Shown: one piece after another, positions 1 to 8,461 of the stretch
Layout of the letters: each line of letters opens with the position of its first letter
Position numbering within the stretch: position 1 is the stretch's first letter
DNA from: JAOPZW01 sp036379935
Lineage (GTDB): Bacteria > Actinomycetota > Thermoleophilia > Solirubrobacterales > Solirubrobacteraceae
Assembly: GCA_036379935.1 (NCBI GenBank)
Contig: DASVFT010000010.1
Coordinates: 1-45,498, forward strand
Direction: 5' to 3'
Length of the DNA: 45,498 nucleotides
Notes under the pieces: generated by a model
The model's database searches: none
What the model saw: the letters and a program-made list of their open reading frames with translations, nothing else
Told to the model about the DNA's origin: nothing
Program-made: the position numbers and the translations under genes

Positions 1-2
1 AG

Positions 3-41
3 GACCTGCTCGAGAAGCGCCGCACGGCGGTGCCCGCCTAG
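3..41 (+). CDS. 3' end of an upstream gene (partial)
   Basis: An open frame enters from the left edge and ends at the TAG at 39-41; its last residues read DLLEKRRTAVPA. Only 12 codons are visible, so the product cannot be identified. The stop lies two bases before the ATG of the corrinoid methyltransferase, so the two are probably co-transcribed. In related clusters this place is taken by a corrinoid protein or an MttB-type methyltransferase, but that is inference from context. Confidence 0.5.
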   Translation, partial: DLLEKRRTAVPA

Positions 42-43
42 CC

Positions 44-910
44 ATGGACACCATCGTCAAGTCGGCTACGAAGACCGTCACGATCGGGTCGACGCAGCCG
101 TTCTGCATCATCGGCGAGCGGATCAACCCGACCAGCCGCAAGAAGTTCTCGGAGGAGCTGCGCGAGGGCAACCTCGAGACAGTCGTGGTGGACGTCAACG
201 CCCAGGTCGAGGCCGGCGCCGACATGCTCGACGTCAACGCCGGCATCCCGCTGGTCGACGAGTCCGAGCTGCTGGCCGCCATGCTGGGCGAGGTCGCCGC
301 GGCGACCGATGCCCCGATCTGCATCGACTCCTCGGTCATCGAGGCGCTCGAGGCCGGCCTCGCCGTCTACGAGGGCAAGGCGCTGGTCAACTCGGTCACC
401 GGCGAGGACGACCGGCTCGAGGAGATCCTGCCGCTGGTGGCCCGCCACGGCGCCGCGGTCATCGGCCTGGCCAACGACGAGACCGGCATCCCCGAGACGC
501 CCCAGCAGCGCCTGGAGATCGCGCGCAAGATCGTCTCGGCCGCCGGCGACCACGGCATCCCGCCGGAGGACGTCGTCATCGACCCGCTGGCCATGACCGT
601 CGGCGCGGCCACCGACGCGGTGACGATCACCCTGGAGACGATCAGCCTGATCCGCGACGAGCTCGGCGTGAACATGTGCCTGGGCGCGTCGAACGTCTCG
701 TTCGGCCTGCCGCGCCGCCATCAGCTCAACGCCGCCTTCCTGCCCATGGCCATGGCCGCGGGCCTGACGAGCGCGATCATGAGCTGCGCCGACGAGGTCG
801 TCTCCGCCGTGCGTGCCGCCGACCTGCTGCTCGGCCACGACGAGTGGGGCGCGCGCTGGATCGCCGATCACCGCGAGCGCCAGGCGCAGGCGGAGGCGGC
901 CGCGTCGTGA
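44..910 (+). CDS. methyltetrahydrofolate:corrinoid methyltransferase (pterin-binding, AcsE/MtgA-like)
   Basis: A 288-residue single-domain protein of the pterin-binding (DHPS-like) TIM-barrel family. It would move a methyl group between a corrinoid protein and tetrahydrofolate in the cytoplasm. Visible family marks are the N-terminal 'IIGERINPT' (about residues 22-30), 'VDVNAQVEAGADMLDVNAG' (about 50-68), 'ICIDSSVIEAL' (about 93-103), 'KALVNSVTGE' and the late 'LGASNVSFGLP'. The length fits stand-alone AcsE/MtgA-type enzymes and is far shorter than MetH. The ATG lies two bases after the preceding stop, and the TGA overlaps the GTG of the corrinoid activator, so translation is probably coupled. 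The direction (demethylation of a methylated substrate to give methyl-THF) is inferred from the neighbours. A folate-synthesis dihydropteroate synthase is unlikely given these motifs and the context. Confidence 0.9.
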   Translation: MDTIVKSATKTVTIGSTQPFCIIGERINPTSRKKFSEELREGNLETVVVDVNAQVEAGADMLDVNAGIPLVDESELLAAMLGEVAAATDAPICIDSSVIEALEAGLAVYEGKALVNSVTGEDDRLEEILPLVARHGAAVIGLANDETGIPETPQQRLEIARKIVSAAGDHGIPPEDVVIDPLAMTVGAATDAVTITLETISLIRDELGVNMCLGASNVSFGLPRRHQLNAAFLPMAMAAGLTSAIMSCADEVVSAVRAADLLLGHDEWGARWIADHRERQAQAEAAAS

Positions 911-2835
911 GCCGACCGGCGCGAGCCACCGCGGCCGGGGACGGCCCGGCCGCGGAGCCGGCCGCGATGGCCGGCGGCGCCGACGCGCGCGCCACTCCCG
1001 CCGACGGCGCCGAGCGCGTCCTGCTGCGCTTCCTGCCCGACGGCACCGAGGTCCGCGTGCCCTCAGGAACGCCGATCTTCGACGCGGCCAGCTGGAACGG
1101 CGTCGCCATCGACTCGACCTGCGGGGGCCACGGCACGTGCCGCAAGTGCAAGGTCCAGGTCCTGCGCGGCGACGTGCCCGTGAGCCCGCTCGACCCGCGC
1201 GCGTTCAGTCCGCAGGAGCTGAGCGAGGGCTGGCGCCTCGCCTGCCGCGCGCCCGCGCGCGAGGACGTGGTGGTCAACGTCCCGCCGCTGCAGACGCGGC
1301 CCAAGGCGGCGCTCGTGGGGGTCGGGCGCCACGTGATCCTGCGCCCGGCCGTGCAGAAGCGCTACGTCGAGCTCGAGGAGCCGACGATGGAGGACCAGCG
1401 CTCCGACCTCCAGCGCCTGCTCGACGCGATCGACGACCTCGAGCCGCACGTCGGCCTCGCGGTCGTGCGCAAGCTCGGTACCGTGCTGCGGGCCGCGCAG
1501 TTCAAGGTCACCGCGGTCATCGTCGACGAGGAGATGATCGACGTCGAGCCGGGCGACACGACCGGGCGTCGCCACGCGCTGGCCTTCGACCTCGGCACCA
1601 CCACCGTGGTGGCCACCCTGCTCGACCTCGAGGCCGGCCAGCCGGTCGCCGTGCAGTCGATGCTCAACCGCCAGCAGCCGTTCGGCGCCGACGTCATCTC
1701 TCGCATCTCCTCGACCATGCTCGACCCCGACGCGCTGGACCAGCTGCGCTCGCGCGCGCAGGAGTCGCTCGCGCAGCTCGCCGTCGAGACCTGCGAGGAG
1801 GCCGGCGTCGCCCCTGAGGAGGTCTACGAGCTCGCGTTGTGCGGCAACGCCACGATGATGCACCTGGCCCTGGGCATCGATCCCGAGCCGCTGTCGATGG
1901 CGCCCTTCGTGGTCACCGCGCACGAGCTGCCTCCCATCCTCGCCACCGACCTCGGCGTCAGCGTCCATCCGCGCGCGCCTGCCTTCGTCTTCCCCTCGCT
2001 CGGCGCCTACGTGGGCGGCGACATCGTCGCCGGCCTGCTCGCCACCGGGCTGAGCCGCGATCGCCGCATCCGCCTCTTCATCGACGTCGGCACCAACAGC
2101 GAGATCGCGCTGGGCTGCAACGAACGCGTGGTGGCCACCGCCGCGCCCGCGGGGCCGGCCTTCGAGGCGGCCCAGATCCGCTGCGGGATGCGCGCGGCCG
2201 AGGGCGCCATCGAGGGCGTGCGGATCAGCGACGACGCGATGGAGCTGCAGGTCATCGGCGACGCCGAGCCGATGGGCATGTGCGGCTCGGGGCTCGTGGA
2301 CTGCGTGGCCGAGCTCGTGCGGGCCGGGCTGCTCGACCACTCCGGGCGCTTCGTGCCCGACGAGGAGGCGGCCGAGCTCGCGCCGCGGCTCGCGCAACGG
2401 CTGACCAAGATCGGCGAGGAGCGCGTCTTCGTCATGCACCCGCGGGGCGAGGACCCCGCCGAGGGGATCTACCTCTCCCAGCGCGACGTCCGCGAGCTCC
2501 AGTTCGCCAAGGCCTCGATCGCCACCGGCTGGAACATCCTGCTCAACGAGTACGGCATCGAGCCGAGTGAGATCCAGCAGGTGCTGCTGGCCGGCAGCTT
2601 CGGCGCCTACCTCTCCCCCGCCAGCGCCGTGCGGATCGGGCTCGTGCCGCGCCTGGCGCTGCCGCGCATCGTCTCGGCCGGTAACGTGGCCGGCGAGGGC
2701 GCGAAGATCGTCCTGCTCAGCCAGCGCGAGCGCGCCGAGGCGCAGTCGATCGTGCGCGAGGTCGAGTACGTCGAGCTCTCCGGGCGGGCCGACTTCAACG
2801 ATCTCTTCGTCGACCAGCTCGCCTTCCCGGGATGA
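907..2835 (+). CDS. ATP-dependent reductive activator of corrinoid proteins (RACE; ferredoxin + ASKHA domain)
   Basis: A 642-residue protein started at the GTG that overlaps the previous TGA. The open frame runs further upstream, but only as a shadow of the methyltransferase. After a low-complexity lead of about 35 residues comes a 2Fe-2S ferredoxin domain with Cys72, Cys78, Cys81 and Cys113 (pattern CGGHGTCRKC...LACRA). A middle domain and a large ASKHA ATPase-like part follow, with 'FDLGTTTVVATLLDL', 'FIDVGTNSEIALG' and 'LLAGSFGAYL'. This is the architecture of RACE/RamA-type activators, which use ATP to return inactive cob(II)alamin to cob(I)alamin. RamA itself uses 4Fe-4S clusters, so the plant-type ferredoxin form (RACE) fits better. 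It serves the corrinoid protein of this cluster, presumably encoded just left of the window. Confidence 0.9.
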   Translation: MSRPARATAAGDGPAAEPAAMAGGADARATPADGAERVLLRFLPDGTEVRVPSGTPIFDAASWNGVAIDSTCGGHGTCRKCKVQVLRGDVPVSPLDPRAFSPQELSEGWRLACRAPAREDVVVNVPPLQTRPKAALVGVGRHVILRPAVQKRYVELEEPTMEDQRSDLQRLLDAIDDLEPHVGLAVVRKLGTVLRAAQFKVTAVIVDEEMIDVEPGDTTGRRHALAFDLGTTTVVATLLDLEAGQPVAVQSMLNRQQPFGADVISRISSTMLDPDALDQLRSRAQESLAQLAVETCEEAGVAPEEVYELALCGNATMMHLALGIDPEPLSMAPFVVTAHELPPILATDLGVSVHPRAPAFVFPSLGAYVGGDIVAGLLATGLSRDRRIRLFIDVGTNSEIALGCNERVVATAAPAGPAFEAAQIRCGMRAAEGAIEGVRISDDAMELQVIGDAEPMGMCGSGLVDCVAELVRAGLLDHSGRFVPDEEAAELAPRLAQRLTKIGEERVFVMHPRGEDPAEGIYLSQRDVRELQFAKASIATGWNILLNEYGIEPSEIQQVLLAGSFGAYLSPASAVRIGLVPRLALPRIVSAGNVAGEGAKIVLLSQRERAEAQSIVREVEYVELSGRADFNDLFVDQLAFPG

Positions 2836-3488
2836 GCACCGCCGTAGTCGCCTGCGGAGCGCTGGCCGTGCACGTGCGCGCCATCGCGCGCCGGCGTGGC
2901 TGGGACGTGGAGGTCCACCCGGTCCCGGCGCTCCTGCACAACCACCCGGAGCGTATCCCCGGGGCGGTGGCGCAGCTCGCCGAGCGCCACGACCGGGTGG
3001 TTCTGGCCTACGGCGACTGCGGGACGTACGGCGCGCTCGACGGCTACGACCGCCTGCGCGGCGAGCACTGCTACGACGTGTTCGCCGCTGAGGAGGTGGC
3101 GCGCGCCGCGGCCGAGGAGCCGGGCACGTACTTCCTCACCGACTTCCTCGCGCGCACGTTCGAGCACACCGTCGTACGCCAGCTCGGCCTCGACCGCCAC
3201 CCCGACCTGCGAGACGCCTACTTCGGCGCCTACACGCGCGTCGTGTGGCTGGCGCAGCGGCGCACGCCGGCAACGGAGCGCGCGGCGCGGCGCGCGGCGC
3301 AGCGAATCGACCTGCCGCTCGAGGTCCGCGAGGTCGGCGACGGCGGCCTGGAGCGCGAGCTCGAACGCCTGGTGGCGACGCCGCCCCCGCGGCGATTCCC
3401 GGCGCCGGCGCTCAGCGCGCGGCCGGAGCGCCCGCCGCGGCGGCGTCCTTCAGCCGCGCCATCTCGGGATCGAACCGCGGCTCGCTGA
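2832..3488 (+). CDS. DUF1638 family protein
   Basis: A 218-residue protein whose ATG overlaps the TGA of the activator gene. The body (about 1-180) fits DUF1638: 'VVACGALAVHVRAI', 'HNHPERIP', 'VLAYGDCGTYGALDG', 'HCYDVFA', 'GTYFLTDFLARTFEH'. Its conserved Cys and His residues suggest metal or cofactor binding. The function is unknown, but the family often accompanies MttB-type methyltransferases and corrinoid proteins, as here. The last 35 or so residues are Pro/Arg-rich and unlike the rest. They are read antisense to the 3' end of the dehydrogenase gene, a 77-bp convergent overlap, which suggests that an earlier stop was lost. Confidence 0.8.
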   Translation: MSTAVVACGALAVHVRAIARRRGWDVEVHPVPALLHNHPERIPGAVAQLAERHDRVVLAYGDCGTYGALDGYDRLRGEHCYDVFAAEEVARAAAEEPGTYFLTDFLARTFEHTVVRQLGLDRHPDLRDAYFGAYTRVVWLAQRRTPATERAARRAAQRIDLPLEVREVGDGGLERELERLVATPPPRRFPAPALSARPERPPRRRPSAAPSRDRTAAR

Positions 3489-5880
3489 CCACCGTCACCG
3501 CGTGCTCGGTGCCGGCGCTGTGCACGGAGAGCGCCGTGCCCGGCTCGGCCAGCTCGCCGGGCAGGTAGGCGTAGAGGATGCTCTCCCCCATCGTCGCTCC
3601 GTACCCGGCGCTCGTCACGTAGCCCACCGGGCGGCCGTCGTCGAGCAGCGGCTCCTTGCCGACGAGCATGACGGCCGGGTCGTCGGTCACCAGGCAGCAC
3701 AGACGGCGCTCCACGCCACGCTCTGCGCTGGCGGCCGCCGCCTCGCGCCCGATGAAGTCCGCCTCCTTGGTCAGCCGCACGGCCCAGCCGAGGCCCGCCT
3801 CATAGGGATCGTGCTCCTCGTCGATGTCCTGGCCCCACAGGCGGTAGCCCTTCTCGAGGCGCAGCGAGTCGTAGGCACCGCCGCCGCACGCCGCCGCGCC
3901 CAGCTCGCGCCCGGCCTCCCACAGGGTGTCCCACAGCCCTCGCCCGAACTCCGTGGGCGCGTAGATCTCCCAGCCCAGCTCGCCGACGTACGAGAGCCGC
4001 AGGGCGCGGCACGGCACGGGGCCGATGTGCAGCGTCGCCGCGCGCATGTACGGCAGCGCGTCGTTGGACAGGTCGTCCTCGGTGCGGGCGCCGACGAGCT
4101 CGCGCGCCAACGGGCCCCACACCCCGATGCAGCACAGCGCCGAGGTCAGGTCGGTGAGGACGACCGAGCCGTCGTCGGGCAGGTGGCGGCGCATCCAGGC
4201 GATGTCGTGGCGACCGACGGCGCCGCCCGTCACCACCCAGAAGCGTTCCGCGCCCAGGCGCGTGATCGTCAGGTCGCACATGATCCCGCCGCGGGGCGAG
4301 AGCATGGCCGTGTACACGATCGCCCCCACGCGCTTGTCGACGTCGTTGGCCGCGAGGTGCTGCAGGAAGCGCAGCGCGCCCGCCCCGGCCACCTCGACCT
4401 TGGTGAACGGCGTGAGGTCGAAGAGCCCGGCCCGCTCGCGGCAGGCGCGGTGCTCGGCCTGGATGATCGGCGACCAGTACCGCGCCGCCCAGTCGTCGTG
4501 CGGCATGACCTCGTCGCCGGTCAGCAGCGCGCCGTTGGCCTCGTACCACTGCGGACGCTCCCAGCCGGCACTCTCGAAGAAGTGCGCCCCGAGGTCGGCC
4601 TGGCGCTCGTAGAACGGCGTCGTCCGCAGGCCGCGCACCTGCTCGGACTGCTGGCGCGGGTGCAGGACGTCGTAGACCTCGCGATAGCCCTGCGCCCCCC
4701 GCGCGCGCCAGTAGGTCCGGCTCGTCCCGTGGGCGTCGAAGCGCTGAGGATCGCACTCGTGGAGGTCCAGGAGCGCGTCGCCATGGGTCATGAGCTCGGC
4801 CAGGGCGCGCCCGGCTCCGCCCGCGTGCGTGACCCAGATCGCCTGCGCCAGCCACAGTCCCCGGGCCGCCGCGCTCTCGCCCAGCAGCGGGAAGCCGTCG
4901 GGCGTGAACGACATGAGCCCGTTGAACGCGCGCGTGAGCTCGATGTCGCGCAGGGCCGGCAGCAGCCGGCCCGCCTCCTCGCGCGCCGTGGCGAAGTCCT
5001 CGGGCAGGAACGCGAGGATCGCCGGCTGCTCGGGAGCGTCGCGGCGGATGTCCTCGGGCTCGACGAGCCGCGGCTCGTGGCGGTAGTTGCCAATGGCATA
5101 GCCGTCGGCCACCTGGCGGAAGTACATCGCGTGGTCCTGATGGCGCAGGATCGGGTGCACGACCTCGCGCGTCTCCCCCGCCAGCTCGGGCAGCGGCGCG
5201 GTGTAGGCGAGCTGGTGCTCCACCGGCACGAGCGGCACGTTGAGCCCCCGCGCGAGCGCGGCGACGCGCGGCCCCCAGATGCCGGTGGCGATGACCACGT
5301 GCTCGGCGCGGATCGTGCCCAGCGCCGTCTCCACGCCGACGGCGCGACCGCCCTCGACGACGAGACCGGTGACCTCGCAGCCGCCGATCGCCGTGGTGGC
5401 GTCGTCGCGGCACAGCGCCTGCGCGGCGCGCACGCCCTTGGCGATGCCGTCGTCGGCCACGTGCAGGCCGCCGAGGATGAGCGACGGGTCGACGAGCGGG
5501 ATGAGCTCGGTCACCTCGGCCGGGCTCAGAAGCCGCGCGTCGAGCCCGAAGCCCCGCGCGCGGGCCCAGCGGCGGTCGAGCTCGGCCCAGCGCTCGTCGG
5601 TGGTCGCCACCTCGATGCCGCCCACGGGGTAGAAGGCGTCGAGCTCGGTCAGCAGCGCCACCGTCCACTGCGCCAGTCGCGTCATCGTGCGCGACGCGTT
5701 GTGCTGGAAGACCAGCCCCGGCGCGTGCGACGTCGAGCCGCCCGCCTCCCACAGCGGCCCCTGGTCGACGACGACCACGCCGTCCCACCCTCGCTCGGCG
5801 AGGTGGTGGGCGACGCTGGCGCCGGCGATGCCGGCGCCAACGATCACGGCCCGCGCGGAGGCGGGAACGGCCTGGCTCAC
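3412..5880 (-). CDS. dimethylglycine/sarcosine dehydrogenase-like FAD + GcvT protein
   Basis: An 822-residue flavoprotein that would demethylate dimethylglycine or sarcosine and hand the C1 unit to tetrahydrofolate. I chose the GTG at 5878-5880, which overlaps the permease TGA; it places the Rossmann motif 'VIVGAGIAGASVAHHLAERG' near residue 10. 'GGSTSHAPGLVFQ' corresponds to the His-linked flavin region of dimethylglycine dehydrogenases. The FAD oxidoreductase half (about 1-400) is followed by a linker domain ('GWERPQWYEANG'), then GcvT-like folate-binding domains ('LFDLTPFTKVEV', 'GELGWEIYAPTE', 'GYRLWGQDIDEEHDPYEAGL'). The length matches the single-chain family (about 810-860). It lies next to corrinoid methyltransferase genes and is coupled to an amino-acid permease. 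Whether the substrate is dimethylglycine, sarcosine or another N-methyl amino acid is not shown by the sequence. Confidence 0.88.
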   Translation of the reverse strand: MSQAVPASARAVIVGAGIAGASVAHHLAERGWDGVVVVDQGPLWEAGGSTSHAPGLVFQHNASRTMTRLAQWTVALLTELDAFYPVGGIEVATTDERWAELDRRWARARGFGLDARLLSPAEVTELIPLVDPSLILGGLHVADDGIAKGVRAAQALCRDDATTAIGGCEVTGLVVEGGRAVGVETALGTIRAEHVVIATGIWGPRVAALARGLNVPLVPVEHQLAYTAPLPELAGETREVVHPILRHQDHAMYFRQVADGYAIGNYRHEPRLVEPEDIRRDAPEQPAILAFLPEDFATAREEAGRLLPALRDIELTRAFNGLMSFTPDGFPLLGESAAARGLWLAQAIWVTHAGGAGRALAELMTHGDALLDLHECDPQRFDAHGTSRTYWRARGAQGYREVYDVLHPRQQSEQVRGLRTTPFYERQADLGAHFFESAGWERPQWYEANGALLTGDEVMPHDDWAARYWSPIIQAEHRACRERAGLFDLTPFTKVEVAGAGALRFLQHLAANDVDKRVGAIVYTAMLSPRGGIMCDLTITRLGAERFWVVTGGAVGRHDIAWMRRHLPDDGSVVLTDLTSALCCIGVWGPLARELVGARTEDDLSNDALPYMRAATLHIGPVPCRALRLSYVGELGWEIYAPTEFGRGLWDTLWEAGRELGAAACGGGAYDSLRLEKGYRLWGQDIDEEHDPYEAGLGWAVRLTKEADFIGREAAAASAERGVERRLCCLVTDDPAVMLVGKEPLLDDGRPVGYVTSAGYGATMGESILYAYLPGELAEPGTALSVHSAGTEHAVTVVSEPRFDPEMARLKDAAAAGAPAAR

Positions 5881-7493
5881 TCCGCCGGGATCTCCCCGTA
5901 GACCATGCTCAGGTCCATGCCCTGCCGCCGGCGGTAGATGCGCGACCCGACGTAGATCGCGATCGCCAGCGCGTACAGGCAGCCCATGAAGATGAGCGAG
6001 CCGCCGTCGTTGATCCCGTAGATGTCGTCCTTGAGCCAGTGGTAGAGGGAGAAGACCAAAAAGAGGATGAAGGCGACGGCCGCGAAGGTGATCAGCGGGA
6101 TGCCGAGCACCCTGTACTTGGCGATCGGCGACGCGTTGTAGATCTCGGCGCGCCGCCACGGCAGCACGGCCGCCGCGATCGCCGAGCCCAGGAACGTCAC
6201 CGCGATCACGAGCGTGGCGTCGAGGGTGTACGTCGCGAAGTCGCTGTTGTAGGCGTAGAGCGCCGCGAGCCCGATCGACGGCACCAGCATGAGCAGGAGC
6301 GCCACGGTCGGCACGCCGTTGGTCGACACCTTGGCGACGCTCTCGGGCAGCACGCGATCGAACGCGGCCGCGAAGATCACGCGCGTCGAGGACAGGAACA
6401 CGGTCCCCACCCAGCCGAAGAACCACAGCGAGAGGACCGCCACGAGGATGAACTGGAGCACCGGGCTGCCGAAGAACGACGCCGCCAGCAGGCCCGGATA
6501 CGGGAACACCCCGGTCGGGATCGTGCCCGCCCAGAACGCGTTGTTGGCCGCGTTGTAGAAGTCCCAGCCGAACGTCTTCGAGAAGAGCGCGAAGAGGATG
6601 ACCGCGGTGATGGTGGTGGCCACCAGCGCGCCCGCCATCGCATAGATGTTCTTGCGGAAGTCCGAGGCGCCGCGGACCTCGCCGTACAGCGTCGCGCCCC
6701 AGTTCGACCACAGGTTGAAGAAGGCCATCATCGGGATGAGCAGGAAGGTCGCGCCGAACGCGAACGAGGCCAGCGCCGGCGGCGCGTAGCCGTCGGTCCC
6801 CGCCTTCAGCGTGGCCGCGTAGGCGTTGTCGACGCCGTAGAGGTCCTTCGACTGGTCGTTGAAGTGCGAGATGAAGCTCGTCTTGGAGTTGACGAGCAGG
6901 AGCAGGGCGACGATCGCGAGGCCGATCACGCCGCCGTAGAAGCAGAACTTCTGGATCCGCGCGTACGTGCGGATGCCCATCGCGATGAAGAGCGAGGCCA
7001 GCAGCGCGGTGATGACCGAGGAGACGAAGACGCCGTCCTTGCCGCTCCAGAAGGTGACGGCGCTGTCCCAGCCGATGATGGCCGACAGCGGTCCCAGCAC
7101 CTCGACGTTGAGGATGTTGGCGTAGATCGGGACCCAGAGCCAGAGGATGAACCACCAGCCGGTGATGGCCAGCACGAAGCCGACGCTGCCGCCGAGCACG
7201 CGACTGATCCACACGTAGTCGCCGCCGGCGCGCGGCATCGCCGCGATGAGCGCCGCGTAGGTCACGCCTTGAAGCACCAGATAGGCGCCCGCGAGCAGCA
7301 CCGACCACATCAGGCTGCCCTTCGGGATGAAGGGGCCGAACGAGAAGATGTAGAGGCCCAGCGTGACGATGTTGATCGAGAACGCGGCGTAGATGAACGC
7401 GTCGCGTACCGACCAGCCGCGCACGAGCCCCGTGGCCTTGCGGACGAAGAGCGCCCGTTCGGCGTCGCCCGCGCCTGCTGTCACCGTTGCCAT
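5877..7493 (-). CDS. APC-superfamily amino acid permease
   Basis: A 538-residue polytopic membrane protein with roughly 12 hydrophobic segments, starting at the ATG at 7491-7493. A GAGGAG-type ribosome-binding site stands just upstream, so the longer open frame to 7625 is not needed. After a short N-terminal tail come 'IYAAFSINIVTLGLYIFS', 'AGAYLVLQGVTYAALIAAM' and 'PRAGGDYVWISRVLGG', the last of which is typical of APC transporters. It would carry an amino acid or N-methylated glycine across the cytoplasmic membrane. The stop overlaps the start of the dimethylglycine/sarcosine dehydrogenase-like gene, so import of that enzyme's substrate is the simplest reading, by context only. Confidence 0.87.
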   Translation of the reverse strand: MATVTAGAGDAERALFVRKATGLVRGWSVRDAFIYAAFSINIVTLGLYIFSFGPFIPKGSLMWSVLLAGAYLVLQGVTYAALIAAMPRAGGDYVWISRVLGGSVGFVLAITGWWFILWLWVPIYANILNVEVLGPLSAIIGWDSAVTFWSGKDGVFVSSVITALLASLFIAMGIRTYARIQKFCFYGGVIGLAIVALLLLVNSKTSFISHFNDQSKDLYGVDNAYAATLKAGTDGYAPPALASFAFGATFLLIPMMAFFNLWSNWGATLYGEVRGASDFRKNIYAMAGALVATTITAVILFALFSKTFGWDFYNAANNAFWAGTIPTGVFPYPGLLAASFFGSPVLQFILVAVLSLWFFGWVGTVFLSSTRVIFAAAFDRVLPESVAKVSTNGVPTVALLLMLVPSIGLAALYAYNSDFATYTLDATLVIAVTFLGSAIAAAVLPWRRAEIYNASPIAKYRVLGIPLITFAAVAFILFLVFSLYHWLKDDIYGINDGGSLIFMGCLYALAIAIYVGSRIYRRRQGMDLSMVYGEIPAE

Positions 7494-7519
7494 GAGTGTC
7501 TCTCTCCTCTCCCTGACTG

Positions 7520-8461
7520 TCAGCCGCTCGTCAACACGAACTTCTTGACCCGCTTCTTGCCATCCATCTCGATCACCGCCCCGAGCAGCTGCCCCTGCTC
7601 GTACGAGCTGCCGGGGTTGATGCACAGCGTCTGCCCAAGGCGGTGCGTGCCGCGTGCCTCATGGATGTGGCCGTGCAGCGAGAGCGCGGGCTGGTGGCGC
7701 TCGATCGCCTCGCGCACCGCGGTGGACCCGCACGGCACGGTGGAGCGCCCGGCGTCCTTGAGGTCCATCTCGGCCGTGAGCTGCGGCGCGTCGTCCAGCC
7801 CGGTCCCGTAGGGCGGGCAGTGCAGGCTGAAGATCGTGCGCTCGGGGGGCGAGGTGACCTCGGCCAGCATGCGCTCGATGCGCTCCGAGAGGACGGGCTC
7901 GTCCTCCTCGCGGTAGGTGTCCCACGGCGTGCGGTTGGCCCAGCCGCTGGAGGCCAGCTGGAAGCCGTCGATCTCCACGACGCGCCCCTCGCCCAGCTCG
8001 ACCGTGCGGGCCGCCGAGACGATGTCGTCGATCTCGAGCTGATCGTCGTTGCCGGGGCACACGAAGACGCGGATGCCGGTGCCGCCGAGCTTCTCGTCGG
8101 CCATCGCCATCCAGCGCTCGACGGTGGCGATCATGTGCTCGTCGAACAGCTTGTGCCAGCGCGCCTCGTCGGCCGCCAGCTCGGAGAGCTCGTCCGGCGT
8201 CGTCCGGAACGGGTAGTAGCCACGGCGCTGGACAGCGTCCTCGAAGGCCCGGACGGCGTCCTCGTCCTCGAGCGTCTCGCGGTTCTCGAGCAGCGTGGCG
8301 TGCCAGCGCCCGTTGCCCTCGTCCACCACCGGGACGAGCGCCTTGCCGGTCATGTCGCCGCCGAGGATGACCACGTCGGCGTTGTAGTGCTGGCCGGAGT
8401 TCAAAAACTTCTTCCAGCACACCTCCGAGCCATGGATGTCCGTGGCGAAGAACAGCCTCAT
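7520..8461 (-). CDS. metallophosphoesterase family protein
   Basis: A 313-residue cytoplasmic protein of the calcineurin-like phosphoesterase fold. All core metal-binding blocks are present: 'ATDIHGSE' (Asp8, His10), 'ILGGDMTG', 'CPGNDD' in place of GNHD, 'FSLHCPPYGTGLD' and 'LHGHIHEARG' (GHxH). It is a dimetal phosphodiesterase or phosphatase of unknown substrate. The ATG at 8461 overlaps the TGA of the upstream nucleotidyltransferase-fold gene, and this start gives the usual N-terminus, so the longer frame to 8527 is rejected. The gene is followed after 26 bp by the permease, in the same direction. The coupling with a nucleotidyltransferase-like partner hints at a paired role on a phosphodiester or nucleotide, but this is not proven. 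Confidence 0.85.
   Translation of the reverse strand: MRLFFATDIHGSEVCWKKFLNSGQHYNADVVILGGDMTGKALVPVVDEGNGRWHATLLENRETLEDEDAVRAFEDAVQRRGYYPFRTTPDELSELAADEARWHKLFDEHMIATVERWMAMADEKLGGTGIRVFVCPGNDDQLEIDDIVSAARTVELGEGRVVEIDGFQLASSGWANRTPWDTYREEDEPVLSERIERMLAEVTSPPERTIFSLHCPPYGTGLDDAPQLTAEMDLKDAGRSTVPCGSTAVREAIERHQPALSLHGHIHEARGTHRLGQTLCINPGSSYEQGQLLGAVIEMDGKKRVKKFVLTSG

Noticed and set aside
2896..5901. 1001-codon open frame on the + strand over the dehydrogenase gene
   Set aside because: It is a shadow frame: low-complexity Arg/Gly/Val sequence, no motifs, and it runs through the opposite strand of a clear flavoprotein gene.
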